Source: VAZQ01 sp963712565 (lineage in GTDB: Bacteria > Pseudomonadota > Alphaproteobacteria > Rhizobiales > Xanthobacteraceae). From it: 64,000 nt of DNA. The notes under the pieces were generated by a model. The model was not told the origin of the DNA, did no database searches, and saw nothing but the letters and a program-made list of their open reading frames with translations. The stretch lies in the NCBI GenBank assembly GCA_963712565.1, contig CAVQIP010000037.1:248001-312000 (forward strand), in the 5' to 3' direction. Of the stretch, positions 34,755 to 43,727 are shown one piece after another (positions within the stretch are counted from its first letter, which is position 1; each line of letters starts with the position of its first letter). The translations under genes and the position numbers were made by a program.

Positions 34755-35609
34755 ATGAAACTTGCAAGCTTCAAGGCGAACGGCCGCGCCAGCTACGGCG
34801 TGGTGGCCGACGACGGCATCGTCGATCTCGGCCGCAGGCTCTCCAAATATGCAACCCTGCTCGACGTGTTGCGCGCAGGGGCGATCGCGGACGCGCGCAC
34901 GGCCGCGCAGGGAGCGGCGGATTATCAGATCAAGGACGTGGAGATGCTGCCGCCGATTCCGGCGCCCGACAAGAACATCTGTGTCGGCATCAATTACCCC
35001 GATCGCAACGCCGAATACAAGGACGCCCGCGAGGCGCCGAAATATCCCAACCTGTTCTGCCGCTTCCCGACCTCGTTGGTCGGCACCGAGCAGCCGATCG
35101 TGCGCCCGAAGGTGTCGGACAAATTCGACTACGAAGGCGAGATCGTGCTGGTGATCGGCAAGGAGGGCCGGCACGTGCCGCGCGAGAACGCGCTTGCGAT
35201 GATCGGCGGCTTCACCCTCGGCAATGAAGGCAGCGTGCGCGACTGGCTCCGCCACGGCACGCTCAACGTCACGCAGGGCAAGAACTTCGACCGGTCCGGC
35301 AGTCTCGGACCGTGGATCGTGACCACGGACGAGCTCGATCCCGCAAAGCCGTTGCGGGTGATGACGCGCGTGAACGGCGAGCTGCGCCAGGACGACACCA
35401 CTGACCGCCTGACCTGGGGCTTCGCCTGGCTGATCAATTACATCAGCACTTTTGCCACGCTCAAGCCGGGCGACCTGATCTGGACCGGAACCCCGACCGG
35501 CGCCGGCGTGCACCGCAATCCGTCGGTGTGGCTCAAGCCCGGCGACGTGGTGGAGGTGTCCTCGCCGCAGATCGGCGTGTTGCGCAACACCGTGGTGGAC
35601 GAGGCGTAG
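34755..35609 (+). CDS. fumarylacetoacetate hydrolase family protein (fumarylpyruvate hydrolase-like)
   Basis: The 284-residue FAH-family protein has ICVGINYPDRNAEYKD, the metal site FDYEGEIVLVIGKEG, LGNEGSVRDWLRHG and the active-site loop TGTPTGAGVHRNPSVWLKPGD. Members cleave fumarylpyruvate, fumarylacetoacetate or related keto acids with Mg. It lies 75 bases after the isomerase in the same direction. With isomerase and gentisate dioxygenase it would complete gentisate conversion to fumarate and pyruvate. Other FAH activities are possible. Confidence 0.88.
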   Translation: MKLASFKANGRASYGVVADDGIVDLGRRLSKYATLLDVLRAGAIADARTAAQGAADYQIKDVEMLPPIPAPDKNICVGINYPDRNAEYKDAREAPKYPNLFCRFPTSLVGTEQPIVRPKVSDKFDYEGEIVLVIGKEGRHVPRENALAMIGGFTLGNEGSVRDWLRHGTLNVTQGKNFDRSGSLGPWIVTTDELDPAKPLRVMTRVNGELRQDDTTDRLTWGFAWLINYISTFATLKPGDLIWTGTPTGAGVHRNPSVWLKPGDVVEVSSPQIGVLRNTVVDEA

Positions 35610-35621
35610 CCGGCCGCTGAT

Positions 35622-35755
35622 TAGGCCGCGCACTCGGTGCGCTCCCTCCCCCGCTTGCGGGGGAGGGCTGGGGTGGGGGAAGGCTGGCGCCAATCTTGAT
35701 GCATTCCCCCTCCCTGTCCCTCCCCCGCAGGCGGGGGAGGGGACGCTGGAGCCGA
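35622..35755. repeat. paired palindromic repeat, class A (copy 3)
   Basis: CTCCCTCCCCCGCTTGCGGGGGAGGG and CCCTCCCCCGCAGGCGGGGGAGGGG are separated by a centre containing CCAATCTTGATGCATTCC. The left flank GCACTCGGTGCG matches other class A copies. It lies between convergent genes. Confidence 0.85.
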
Positions 35756-35793
35756 CGGCTCTGGTCTGCGGCACCTGCCGGGCGCCCATGCGC

Positions 35794-35830
35794 AAAAGGA
35801 AACGGCCGGAGCGCGGGGCGCTCCGGCCGT
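35794..35830 (-). terminator. rho-independent terminator after the gentisate dioxygenase gene
   Basis: Read on the minus strand, a 12-base perfect stem (ACGGCCGGAGCG / CGCTCCGGCCGT, five-base loop) is followed by TTTCCTTTT. It begins 27 bases past the dioxygenase stop. This is the clearest intrinsic terminator in the window. Confidence 0.8.
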
Positions 35831-35856
35831 AAGCTCGCGGCGCGCCGCGGCGGCGC

Positions 35857-37068
35857 TCAGTGCACCAGCTCGGTGACCTTGCCGTCCTTCGCGCGGCCCT
35901 GCGCGTAGTACTGGCCGATGTTCTTCATCAGCGCGGCGTCGGATACGGAATAGATCACCGCATCGGTCTTGCCGGTGTTGATGTGGCGCCGCCACATGAA
36001 ATTCGGCACGACGAACAGGTCGTTGTGGCTCCACTCGAAGCGCTTGCCGCCGACCTCGGTCGCGCCGGTGCCTTCGATCACCACGTAATAGGTGCCGGCG
36101 GTCTCGCGCTTGAGCTCGGTCTGTTCGCCCGGGCGCAGGAGCTGGGCGGAATAGTTCAAGGTCTTGAACACGGACTCTCCGTTCACCGGATTGACGAAGT
36201 CGACCTTGATGCCTTCGTGCGGATCGCCCTTCTCCTTGCGCAAGCCGTGCAGCATCTCGAGCACGTCGGCGCCGCGATAGTGGAACAGCGGCGCCGGCGC
36301 ATGGCCGACGCCGCGCTGATGGTCGACGAAGGCCGGCTTGATGCCGCCCTGGGCGTAGAGCCTGCGTGAATAGCCATCGCTCACGGTGACCGGCTGGACG
36401 TTGGTGTTGCCCTGCGCGCCCGGCATGTCGTGATCGACCCAGGCCGCGTCGAGAAACTCCATCAGCGGCCAGTCGAGGGTGTCGATCCAGATCACCGGCT
36501 CGTCGGAATTGTTGCCGTGGTCGTGCCAGGTGCCGTTCGGCGTGAGGATGAGGTCGCCGCGGGTGGCGGTGCAGCGCTCGCCTTCGACCACGGTGTAGCC
36601 GCCCTTGTCGGAGAGAATGGTGCGGCTGGCATTGGGCGAGTGCAGGTGCACCGGCGCCACATCGCCCGGATTGTAGATCGAGATCGCGCAGCGGATGGTG
36701 TTGGTGACCTGCAGCCGGCCGTTCAGCCCGGGATTGAGCAGCAGGATGCTCTGCCGGTCGGCGAACTCGATCGGCGACACATCCGCCTTGCGGGCGATCT
36801 CGGAGATCTGGTGCAGGTAGGGGCTGTATTCCTTCCAGCGCCACATATACGGCTGGGTCTTGAGCTGAGCGGCGGCGACCCGCCCGGAGGCCAGTTGGCC
36901 CGCGCCCTCACCGCTAGTCGCGCTGAACCAGGGGCGCTGGGCCGGCGCATTGGCCTGGGTGCGGACCCAGACGTTGTGCTTGCCGGCCTCGGCGTTGATC
37001 TCCTCCATCAGCTCGCGGGCCTTGTTCGAGAGCCCACTGGGGGCGGGGGCCTTCATTGTCACGGCCAT
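35857..37068 (-). CDS. gentisate 1,2-dioxygenase-like bicupin
   Basis: This 403-residue protein carries two cupin domains. The first has VAPVHLHSPNASRTI, GGYTVVEGERC, and LILTPNGTWHDHGNNSDEPVIWID, the iron-binding HxH and later His typical of gentisate, salicylate and 1-hydroxy-2-naphthoate dioxygenases; the second has GTGATEVGGKRFEW. It would open the aromatic ring of gentisate or a close relative. The RFIIEG-type stretch of classic gentisate enzymes reads RTILSDKGG here, so substrate range may differ. A terminator follows the gene. The isomerase and hydrolase of the pathway are convergent with it. Confidence 0.85.
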   Translation of the reverse strand: MAVTMKAPAPSGLSNKARELMEEINAEAGKHNVWVRTQANAPAQRPWFSATSGEGAGQLASGRVAAAQLKTQPYMWRWKEYSPYLHQISEIARKADVSPIEFADRQSILLLNPGLNGRLQVTNTIRCAISIYNPGDVAPVHLHSPNASRTILSDKGGYTVVEGERCTATRGDLILTPNGTWHDHGNNSDEPVIWIDTLDWPLMEFLDAAWVDHDMPGAQGNTNVQPVTVSDGYSRRLYAQGGIKPAFVDHQRGVGHAPAPLFHYRGADVLEMLHGLRKEKGDPHEGIKVDFVNPVNGESVFKTLNYSAQLLRPGEQTELKRETAGTYYVVIEGTGATEVGGKRFEWSHNDLFVVPNFMWRRHINTGKTDAVIYSVSDAALMKNIGQYYAQGRAKDGKVTELVH

Positions 37069-37223
37069 GACGTCTTCTCCTGCAGATCCAGCAAATTCGT
37101 CGGCGGCAACTATGCCTATCGGACGCGATTTTATCCAGGGCCGCCGGTTTCAGCCGGCGTATAGCTGTCCCGGCAAGTTTGCAAGCGCCGACCTTGATCC
37201 ATGTCAATGCCAGCCGTTCGGCC

Positions 37224-38009
37224 TCAAGCCGGCTTGAGAAAATCGCGCAGCACTTCGGTGAAGGCCCGCGGCTGGTCCATGTTGGAGATGTGCCCGGCGC
37301 CGGGAAGCTCGACGTAACGGGAGCCGGGCAGCGCGGCGCTGAGCTTGCGCATGGCGACGGGCGTCACGCCGTCCTTCTCTCCCGCCATGAACAGGACCGG
37401 CCGCTTCACCGTTGCCACCGCCGAAGCGTAGTCGTGGTCGGCGAGCGCCGCGGCGCAGCCGATGAATCCGTTCACCGGCGTCGCGCGGATCATCCCACGG
37501 ACCTTGTCGATGTGCGGCGGATTGGCCGCGAGCGTCTCCGGCGGAAACCAGCGTGCCACGGTGGGCTCGACCAGTGCTTCGATGCCCTGCTTCTGGGCGA
37601 CGGCGATGCGCTCCTCCCATTGCTGGGTGCTCGCCGGCGTCGACTGGCAGGGCGAGTCGCAGACGATGACCCGGTCGAGCCGGTCGGGGTGGGCCTCCGC
37701 CAGGCCGAGCGCGGTGGCGCCGCCCATGGACAGCCCGGCGAAATGCGCCTTCCGGATCCCGAGCGCGTCCAGCAGCGCAATGGCGTCGGCCAGCAGCGTC
37801 GCGAAGCTGTAGCGGCCGGCGGGCGCGTCGGTGCCGCCGTGTCCGCGCTGATCGTACCGCAGCACGCGATACGGCTGCTCGAGCGCACGGGCCTGCTCGT
37901 CCCACATCGTCAGGTTGGTCGCGAGCGAATTGCTGAAGACGAGCCAGGGCGCGCCCTCCGGCCCGTCGACCTGGTAGTTGATCGTAATTCCGTTGGCCTT
38001 GAGCTTCAT
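37224..38009 (-). CDS. pcaD: 3-oxoadipate enol-lactonase-like alpha/beta hydrolase
   Basis: This 261-residue protein shows the PcaD pattern: VFSNSLATNLTMWDEQA near the N-terminus, RVLRYDQRGHGGTDAP, nucleophile elbow AGLSMGGATAL (Ser at its centre), Asp region FMAGEKDGVTPV and catalytic His GAGHISNMDQP. It would hydrolyse an enol lactone to 3-oxoadipate or a relative. ATG 38009 begins just after the stop of the upstream hydrolase-like gene (38015), so the two are probably co-transcribed. No other beta-ketoadipate gene is nearby, so an alternative lactone or ester substrate is possible. Confidence 0.83.
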   Translation of the reverse strand: MKLKANGITINYQVDGPEGAPWLVFSNSLATNLTMWDEQARALEQPYRVLRYDQRGHGGTDAPAGRYSFATLLADAIALLDALGIRKAHFAGLSMGGATALGLAEAHPDRLDRVIVCDSPCQSTPASTQQWEERIAVAQKQGIEALVEPTVARWFPPETLAANPPHIDKVRGMIRATPVNGFIGCAAALADHDYASAVATVKRPVLFMAGEKDGVTPVAMRKLSAALPGSRYVELPGAGHISNMDQPRAFTEVLRDFLKPA

Positions 38010-38014
38010 TGCAT

Positions 38015-38821
38015 TTACCCCTTGCCCCGCCGTGCGGCCGGCGTGGATGCGGATTGCGCGCCCAGGAAATCCTTGAGCAGCGCGAGCAGCTCTCCCGCCG
38101 CCTGCGCCGGCATCATGTGCACGGCGTCGATCAACTCGAAGCGCGCATTGGGAATGGTGCGCGCAAATTGCTCGCTCGCAGCGGGCGGGCGCACCTGGTC
38201 GAAACGGCCGGCCACGACCATGGTGGGCACGCGGATGTCCTTGGCGAGTTGCGTCACGTTGGGCCGCGCGATCGCGCGGTTCATGGAGGCGAAGCACACG
38301 GGGTCATGGGCGAGATAGCGCCCGCGATAGGTCGCGTAGGCGGCGCGGTCGCCGATGTCGGCCGGCCACGACTTGTCGAGCGTCACCGGAATGGCCTTGC
38401 GCAGGCCCTCGCGCTCGGCGAGCGCCGCGCGTTCCTCGAGCGCCGCCACCCGGCTCGGATCTGCGCCGGTGAAGGGATTGCAGAACACGAAGCTCGCGAC
38501 CCGGTCGGGATAGCGCATCATGTAGATCAGCGCCTGCATGGTGGCGGCGGCGACGGTGACGAAATGGTAGGGCGGCGGGAGACCGCTCGCCGGCAGCACG
38601 GCTTCGAGGTCGTCGACCAGGAGTTCGGTGGTGATCGGCTGTCGCACCTTTTCGGACAGCCCCGAACCGCGCTGATCGTAGCGCAGGGTGCGGCAGCGCT
38701 GGCTCAACGCGGGAAAAATGCCGTCCCAGCTGTCGAGCGTGCCGCCCATTTCGTGCAGCAGCACGACCGATGGTCCGTGTCCCGCGGTCTGGAAATGAAT
38801 ACTGATGCCGTTGGCGTCCAT
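38015..38821 (-). CDS. alpha/beta-hydrolase-fold protein lacking the serine nucleophile
   Basis: This 268-residue protein has the alpha/beta-hydrolase frame: VVLLHEMGGTLDSWDGIF (oxyanion region), RYDQRGSGLSEK, Asp region VVAGRFDQVRPP and His region IDAVHMMPAQA. The nucleophile elbow, where GLSMGG would stand, reads TVAAATMQA, so the Ser is Ala. It may be a non-hydrolytic member or use another residue. ATG 38821 gives the usual family start (DANGISIHFQTAG); the upstream extension is repeat sequence. It is followed by the PcaD-like gene. Confidence 0.82.
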   Translation of the reverse strand: MDANGISIHFQTAGHGPSVVLLHEMGGTLDSWDGIFPALSQRCRTLRYDQRGSGLSEKVRQPITTELLVDDLEAVLPASGLPPPYHFVTVAAATMQALIYMMRYPDRVASFVFCNPFTGADPSRVAALEERAALAEREGLRKAIPVTLDKSWPADIGDRAAYATYRGRYLAHDPVCFASMNRAIARPNVTQLAKDIRVPTMVVAGRFDQVRPPAASEQFARTIPNARFELIDAVHMMPAQAAGELLALLKDFLGAQSASTPAARRGKG

Positions 38822-38917
38822 CCAGGGCACGGTTGTCCTCCGTGGTTGCGCGGCATAGAGGCATGGATGCTGGTAAACTTCAACATGGCGTCCACCGTCG
38901 TGGCCCAGGCCCCCGCT

Positions 38918-39032
38918 GTCATCACCCGCGTAGGGCGGGCGATCCAGTAGTCGCTGAACCGGACGTGACGCACAATCGTGCATCGCAACGTGTTCCGGTG
39001 TTTACTGGATGCCCGCCTTCGCGGGCATGACA
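38918..39032. repeat. paired palindromic repeat, class B (copy 4)
   Basis: CATCACCCGCGTAGGGCGGGCGATCC and GGATGCCCGCCTTCGCGGGCATGAC flank a spacer containing GTTCCGGTGTTTACT, nearly the same as at 4008-4020. It occupies the divergent gap between the hydrolase-like gene and the amidohydrolase gene. Confidence 0.8.
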
Positions 39033-39052
39033 ACCGCTGATTGGGAATCAGG

Positions 39053-40000
39053 ATGCCATCGCCGCGCCGCATCGACGTTCACTTCCACCTCATTCCGCCG
39101 TTCTACCGCGAGGCGGTCTACGCCGCCGGTCGGGGCCCGGCCATCGGCAAATATCCGGACTGGACCCCGGAGCTCGCGCTCGAACTGATGGACGCCAGCG
39201 GCGTCGCGGTCGCGCTCACCTCGCTGGCGCAGCCCGGCGTCGGTTTCGGCGACGAAGCGAGCGCGCGCGCGCTGGCGCGGCGCTGCAACGACTACGCCGC
39301 CGAGCTCGTCGCGCGCTGGCCCCAGCGCTTCGGCGCCTTCGCCACCGTCCCGATGTGGAGCATGGAGGGCGCGCAAGACGAGATCACCTACGCGCTCGAC
39401 AAGCTGGCGTTCGACGGCGTCTCGCTGTTTGCGAGCTACGGCGAGAATTTCCTCGGCGATCCCAGGTTCGACCCCGTCCTGGCGATGCTCGACGAGCGCG
39501 CTGCGGTGGTCTTCGTCCACCCCGGCCTGCATCCCTCGAGCAAGGGATTGGCGCTGCCCTGGCCGGCTTTCATGATGGAATATCTGTTCGACACCACGCG
39601 CGCCGTGGTGAATCTCATCTTCTCCGGCGCGATCGAGCGCTTCCCGCGCATCCAATTCATTCTGCCCCATGCCGGCGGCCTTGCGCCCTATTTCGCCTGG
39701 CGGCTCTCGGTGTCGCCGATGATCGACGCACGGCTGCCGCGGCTCTCGCGCGAGCAGGTCTATGCCGGTCTGCGGCATTTCTGGTACGACAACGCGCTCT
39801 CGCCGGGCGAGCAGACCTTCGGTTCGCTCGATCACGTCGCGGCGCCGGAGCGCATCGTGTTCGGGACCGATTTCCCCTTCGCCAATCCGCGCGTGATCGC
39901 CGAGATGATCAGGACCTACGAGTCCGGATTCCTCTCCGACGCGCGGCACACGGCGATCGACCGTGCCAATGCACTCGCGCTGTTTCCGAAATATGCGTGA
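39053..40000 (+). CDS. ACMSD-like amidohydrolase (PF04909)
   Basis: This 315-residue protein has RIDVHFHLIPPFYREAV (HxH), VVFVHPGLHPSSKG, IQFILPHAGGLAPYFAWRL and RIVFGTDFPFANPRV, all metal-site motifs of the ACMSD-like decarboxylases and hydrolases. ATG 39053 is preferred over TTG 39041 in repeat-flanking sequence. It is the only plus-strand gene between two minus-strand blocks and is flanked on both sides by palindromic repeats, so it is probably expressed alone. The substrate is not evident. Confidence 0.9.
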   Translation: MPSPRRIDVHFHLIPPFYREAVYAAGRGPAIGKYPDWTPELALELMDASGVAVALTSLAQPGVGFGDEASARALARRCNDYAAELVARWPQRFGAFATVPMWSMEGAQDEITYALDKLAFDGVSLFASYGENFLGDPRFDPVLAMLDERAAVVFVHPGLHPSSKGLALPWPAFMMEYLFDTTRAVVNLIFSGAIERFPRIQFILPHAGGLAPYFAWRLSVSPMIDARLPRLSREQVYAGLRHFWYDNALSPGEQTFGSLDHVAAPERIVFGTDFPFANPRVIAEMIRTYESGFLSDARHTAIDRANALALFPKYA

Positions 40001-40004
40001 TGAA

Positions 40005-40200
40005 CGGGCCACAGACTCGGTGCGCTCCCTCCCCCGCTTGCGGGGGAGGGCTGGGGAGGGGGCAAGCACGATGATTGTATCGGAGTGCCCCCACCCGCCG
40101 CGCTTCGCGCCATAGCCGATGCTTCGCATCGGCGTCCTTGAGCGCAAGAACGGCGGCCGAAGGCCGCCTATGCTCCCCCGCAAGCGGGGGAGGTGCAGCC
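40005..40200. repeat. paired palindromic repeat, class A (copy 4), with inserted hairpins
   Basis: The left hairpin CTCCCTCCCCCGCTTGCGGGGGAGGG and the right core CTCCCCCGCAAGCGGGGGAG are separated by a longer centre than in other copies. The centre holds two more hairpins: GCCGATGCTTCGCATCGGC and GGCGGCCGAAGGCCGCC. It looks like a composite of two or more palindromic units. Confidence 0.8.
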
Positions 40201-40202
40201 GG

Positions 40203-41605
40203 CTACGCCGGCTTCGCCATCAATTCGACGAGCGGCGCCACGTCGGCGATCGCGTCGACCGACCACAGCCGCTCCATGAGTTCCTTCGCCCGCGCGGCGC
40301 CGAGCACGGGACCGACGAGATCCAGAAACTTCGCCTGCAGCCCGGCGTCGTCGAGCGGCACGATGCGCGAGCCGAGCGCCTCGTCGGCTTGGCGCGTGAA
40401 ACTGCCGCGCGCGGTCGTGACCGTGACCCGCGCCGGCCGCAGTTGCGGATAAAGCCGATCGATCTCCGGCGGCGCCGTCACCGTGAGCTTGCGCGCGATG
40501 GCGGCGAAGGCGGGATCGCGCCGCATCTCTGTCGAGAAATGCTCGAACTTGATGGCGCGGAATTTCAGCGCGAGCCCGATCAGGTAGGGGAAGCTGAGCT
40601 GCGCGCTGGCGAAATCGTCCCAGCCGGTCTCGGCGTGCTCGGCGGCGATGCGATAGGTCGCAACCTCGATGCGCTGCACGTCCTCGCTCGCGATGTTCTC
40701 GTCCGCGAGCAGGCCGGTCAGCGCCTCGACCGCGGGCTGGATGTGCCGGCAGCAGGGATAGGGCTTGATGTAGCAATCGGTGATGCCGAACGGCACGGCG
40801 GGCGGCAGCACGATCGGCGCGCGCCTTGCCGGTGCGGCCGAAGGCGAAGGCCTGCATGAAGCCGTCGCGCGCCTCGATCACGTCGGGCGGGCCTTCGACG
40901 CCTTGCTCCGCCAGCAGCGCCGCCTGCAGGCCCTCGCGCGCGGCGTGGCCGGCGTGCAGGCGCTTGATGTCGGCGCCGCCGTTGACGAAGGCGAACAGCC
41001 CGGCCGCGCTCGAGGCCGCGATGCCGAGCGCGTTGGCGAGTTGCGCGGCGCGAGAGCCCGCGCAGCTTGCCGGCGGCCATGACCGCGCCGAACACGCCGA
41101 CCGCGGCGGCGGGATGGAAGCCGCGCTGGCGCAAATCCGGATGGCAGGCGCGGCCGATCGCGATCTCGGCCTCGTAGCCGGCGACGATCGCTTCCATCAG
41201 CGCTTTGCCATCGCATGGCGCTGCGTAGCCGAGCGCGAGCACCGCCGGTACCACCACGCAGCCCGGATGCACCGAGCCCTGACGGAAGCCGTCGTCGAGC
41301 TCGATGCCGTGCGCGGCGGTGCCGCCGAGGAAGGTTGCGTCGATGAGATCGGCGCGTCGCGCGCGGCCGGGCACCGGCACGCCGCCGGCCGGGCGCACCG
41401 CCGCGAGCACGGCCTCGGCGCGGGTCGCGACCTCGCCGCCGGCGCCGGCGATCATCACGCCCACGGTGTCGAGGAGGTGGCGTCGCGCGTAGTGGCGGAC
41501 CTCGTCGGACAGCGCGGCGTAGCGCAACCCGCTGACGAAGTCGACGATGGCCTCGGTCGCCCCGGCGGCCGGATGGAGCGTCGGCAGGGCTTCGGCGTGG
41601 GACAT
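40203..41605 (-). CDS. MmgE/PrpD family protein, two frameshifts
   Basis: Removing one base near 41048 (restoring LSRAQLANALGIAASSAAGL) and one near 40820 (restoring GRTGKARPIVLPPAVPFGI) gives a 466-residue MmgE/PrpD protein. It has YARRHLLDTVGVMIAGAG, GTAAHGIELDDGFRQGSVHPG with the usual HGIELDD, and the C-terminal YPCCRHIQPAVEAL. Members act on methylcitrate, itaconate-type or iminodisuccinate substrates. ATG 41605 lies 38 bases after the acyl-CoA synthetase gene; it ends a nine-gene minus-strand operon. Confidence 0.84.
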
Positions 41606-41643
41606 GAATTTCCTCGGTTGCGCGCGCGGCGCGATCCCGAATG

Positions 41644-43727
41644 CTATGCGTTCCGCGCGAGCTTCACCAGGGCGTCGACGGCGACGACGCCTTCCCCCGC
41701 GGGCCGCACGATCAGTGGATTGATTTCTGCCTCGGCGACGGTGGCATCGTCGGCGAGCTGCGACAGCGCGACGACGGCGCGCGCGAGCGCGTCGAGATCG
41801 CCCTTGGGCCTGCCGCGGTAGCCGGCGAGCGGAAGAAGCCCGCGCACCTCGGCGATCATCTCGCGCGCCTCGGCGAGATCGACCGGCGCCAGCCGCAGGC
41901 TGCGATCGCGCGCGATCTCGGTGAACAGGCCGCCGGCCGCCACCATGATCAACGGGCCGACGTCGCGGTCGACGCGATAGCCGACGAGGACCTCGCCGAG
42001 ACCCGTCACCATGGGCTGCACCAGCACGCGCGCGACGCGCGCGCCAGGGTTTCGTGCGGCGACATCGGCGCCGATCTGGCGGATGGCGGCGATCAGCGCC
42101 TCGCCGTCCGCGACGCCGAGCACGACGCCGCCGACGTCGCTCTTGTGCGCGATCTCGGCGGAAAGCGCCTTGACCGCGACCGGATAGGGAAAGGGCAGGG
42201 GCGGGCGCCTGCGCGATGCCGGCCTCGAGCGCGACCGACGGCGCGTGCGCGATGCCGAGACGCTCGAGCAACGCGCCGGCGGCGAGTTGGTCGAGGACAC
42301 GGCCGCTTGCTCCGTCATGGCCGTGCTCGTCACGGCCATCCACGTCTTGTTTGGACGATCGCGGCGGGCGCCGCGACAGCGCGGCCGCGATCGCGTCGGC
42401 GCAGGCCTCCGGCGTGCGGAAATTCGGCACGCCGGCGCGGCTCAGCGCCGCCAGCGCCGCCGGCGCGTCCGGCGCGATGAACGCCGCCAGCGGCTTGCCC
42501 GCGCCCGCGCTGTCGATGATCGGCCGCACCGTCGCCTCCGGCTGCGCCCGCGCCGACGAGCCGACCACCGCGAGCACCAGATCGAATTCCGGCGCCGCCA
42601 GCAGGATGTCGAGCGTGGCTTTCATCGTCGTCGTAGCGTGCGCCGGCGATGGTGAGATCGATCATCCGTGCGGGCGTGACCGCGATGCCGGCGGCGGCGA
42701 GCCGCGCCAGGGTCTCGGCGCTCGCCGGCTCGATGGTGACGCCGCGGCGCGCGAGCGGATCGATCACCATGGTGGCGCCGCCCGCGGTCGTCGTCACCAC
42801 GCCGACGCGCTTGCGCCCGCCGGCGGTGGATGGCACCCGCGAGAGGAGGGCAGGCCCTCGATCAGGCCGTCGAACGAATCGACCCGCGCGATGCCGCAGG
42901 ACTTGAGAAACACGTCGGCGACGTCGTCCTCGCCCGCGAGCGCGCCGGTGTGGGAGACCGCGAGCTCGCGCGCCGCCGCCGAGCGGCCGAGCTTGTAGGC
43001 GATGATCGGCTTGTTGCGTTCGGCTGCCTCGAGCGCAAAGCGCCGCAGGGCCGCGGCGTGGCGCATGGTCTCGAGAAACAGCAGGTAGCCGTCGATGCCG
43101 GGATCATCGAGCGTCGTCGCGCAGATCTCGCCGAGCGAGAGATCGACCTCGTTGCCGACCGACACGAGGCCGGCGAAGCCGATGCCGCGCGCCTTGCCGC
43201 GCGTCAGCAGCGCGCCGATCAGGCTGCCGCTGTGGGAGGCGGCGAAGATGCGCCCGACCGGCAGCTCCGCCTCGTCGAAGGCGGCGTTGGCGGTGAGCAT
43301 GGTTTTCGTGCGCAGGTCGACCACGCCGAGGCTCGACGGGCCGACGACGCGCATGCCGCTCGCGGCGCAGGCCGCGCGCAGCCGCGCCTCGCGCGCGAGG
43401 CCCTCGCTACCGGCCTCCGCGAAGCCGTCGGCGAGCACGGTCGCGACCTTGACGCCGCGCCGGCCGCATTCCTCGACCGCCGTCACCGCCGCTTCCGTCG
43501 GAGTCACGATATAAGCGTGCTCGGGCGCCTCCGGCAGCGCCGCCAGCGCCGGCCAGGCGCGCTCGCCCAACACGGTCTCGCGCCGGGGATTGATCGGATA
43601 GACGCGGCCGCGCATAGCCCATCTGCCGCAGGAATTTCAGCGGCCGGCCGGCGGTCTTGGCCGGGTCGTCGGATTGCCCGACGATGGCGACCGAGCGCGG
43701 CGCGAACAGCGCGTCGCGCAGGTTCAC
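41644..43727 (-). CDS. ADP-forming acyl-CoA synthetase (CoA-binding plus ATP-grasp), four frameshifts
   Basis: The frame is broken near 43613 (+1), 42856 (-1), 42626 (+1) and 42203 (+1). Joining the parts gives about 693 residues, the normal size for fused ACD/Pat-like synthetases. They show LFAPRSVAIVGQSDDPAKTAGRPLKFL (CoA-binding), SHSGSLIGALLTRGKARGIGF and ERNKPIIAYKLGRSAAARELAVSHTGALAG with the phospho-His, then the ATP-grasp half (PYPVAVKALSAEIAHKSDVGGVVLGV). It would interconvert an acid and its CoA ester. GTG 43727 overlaps the acyl-CoA dehydrogenase stop. Confidence 0.82.
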
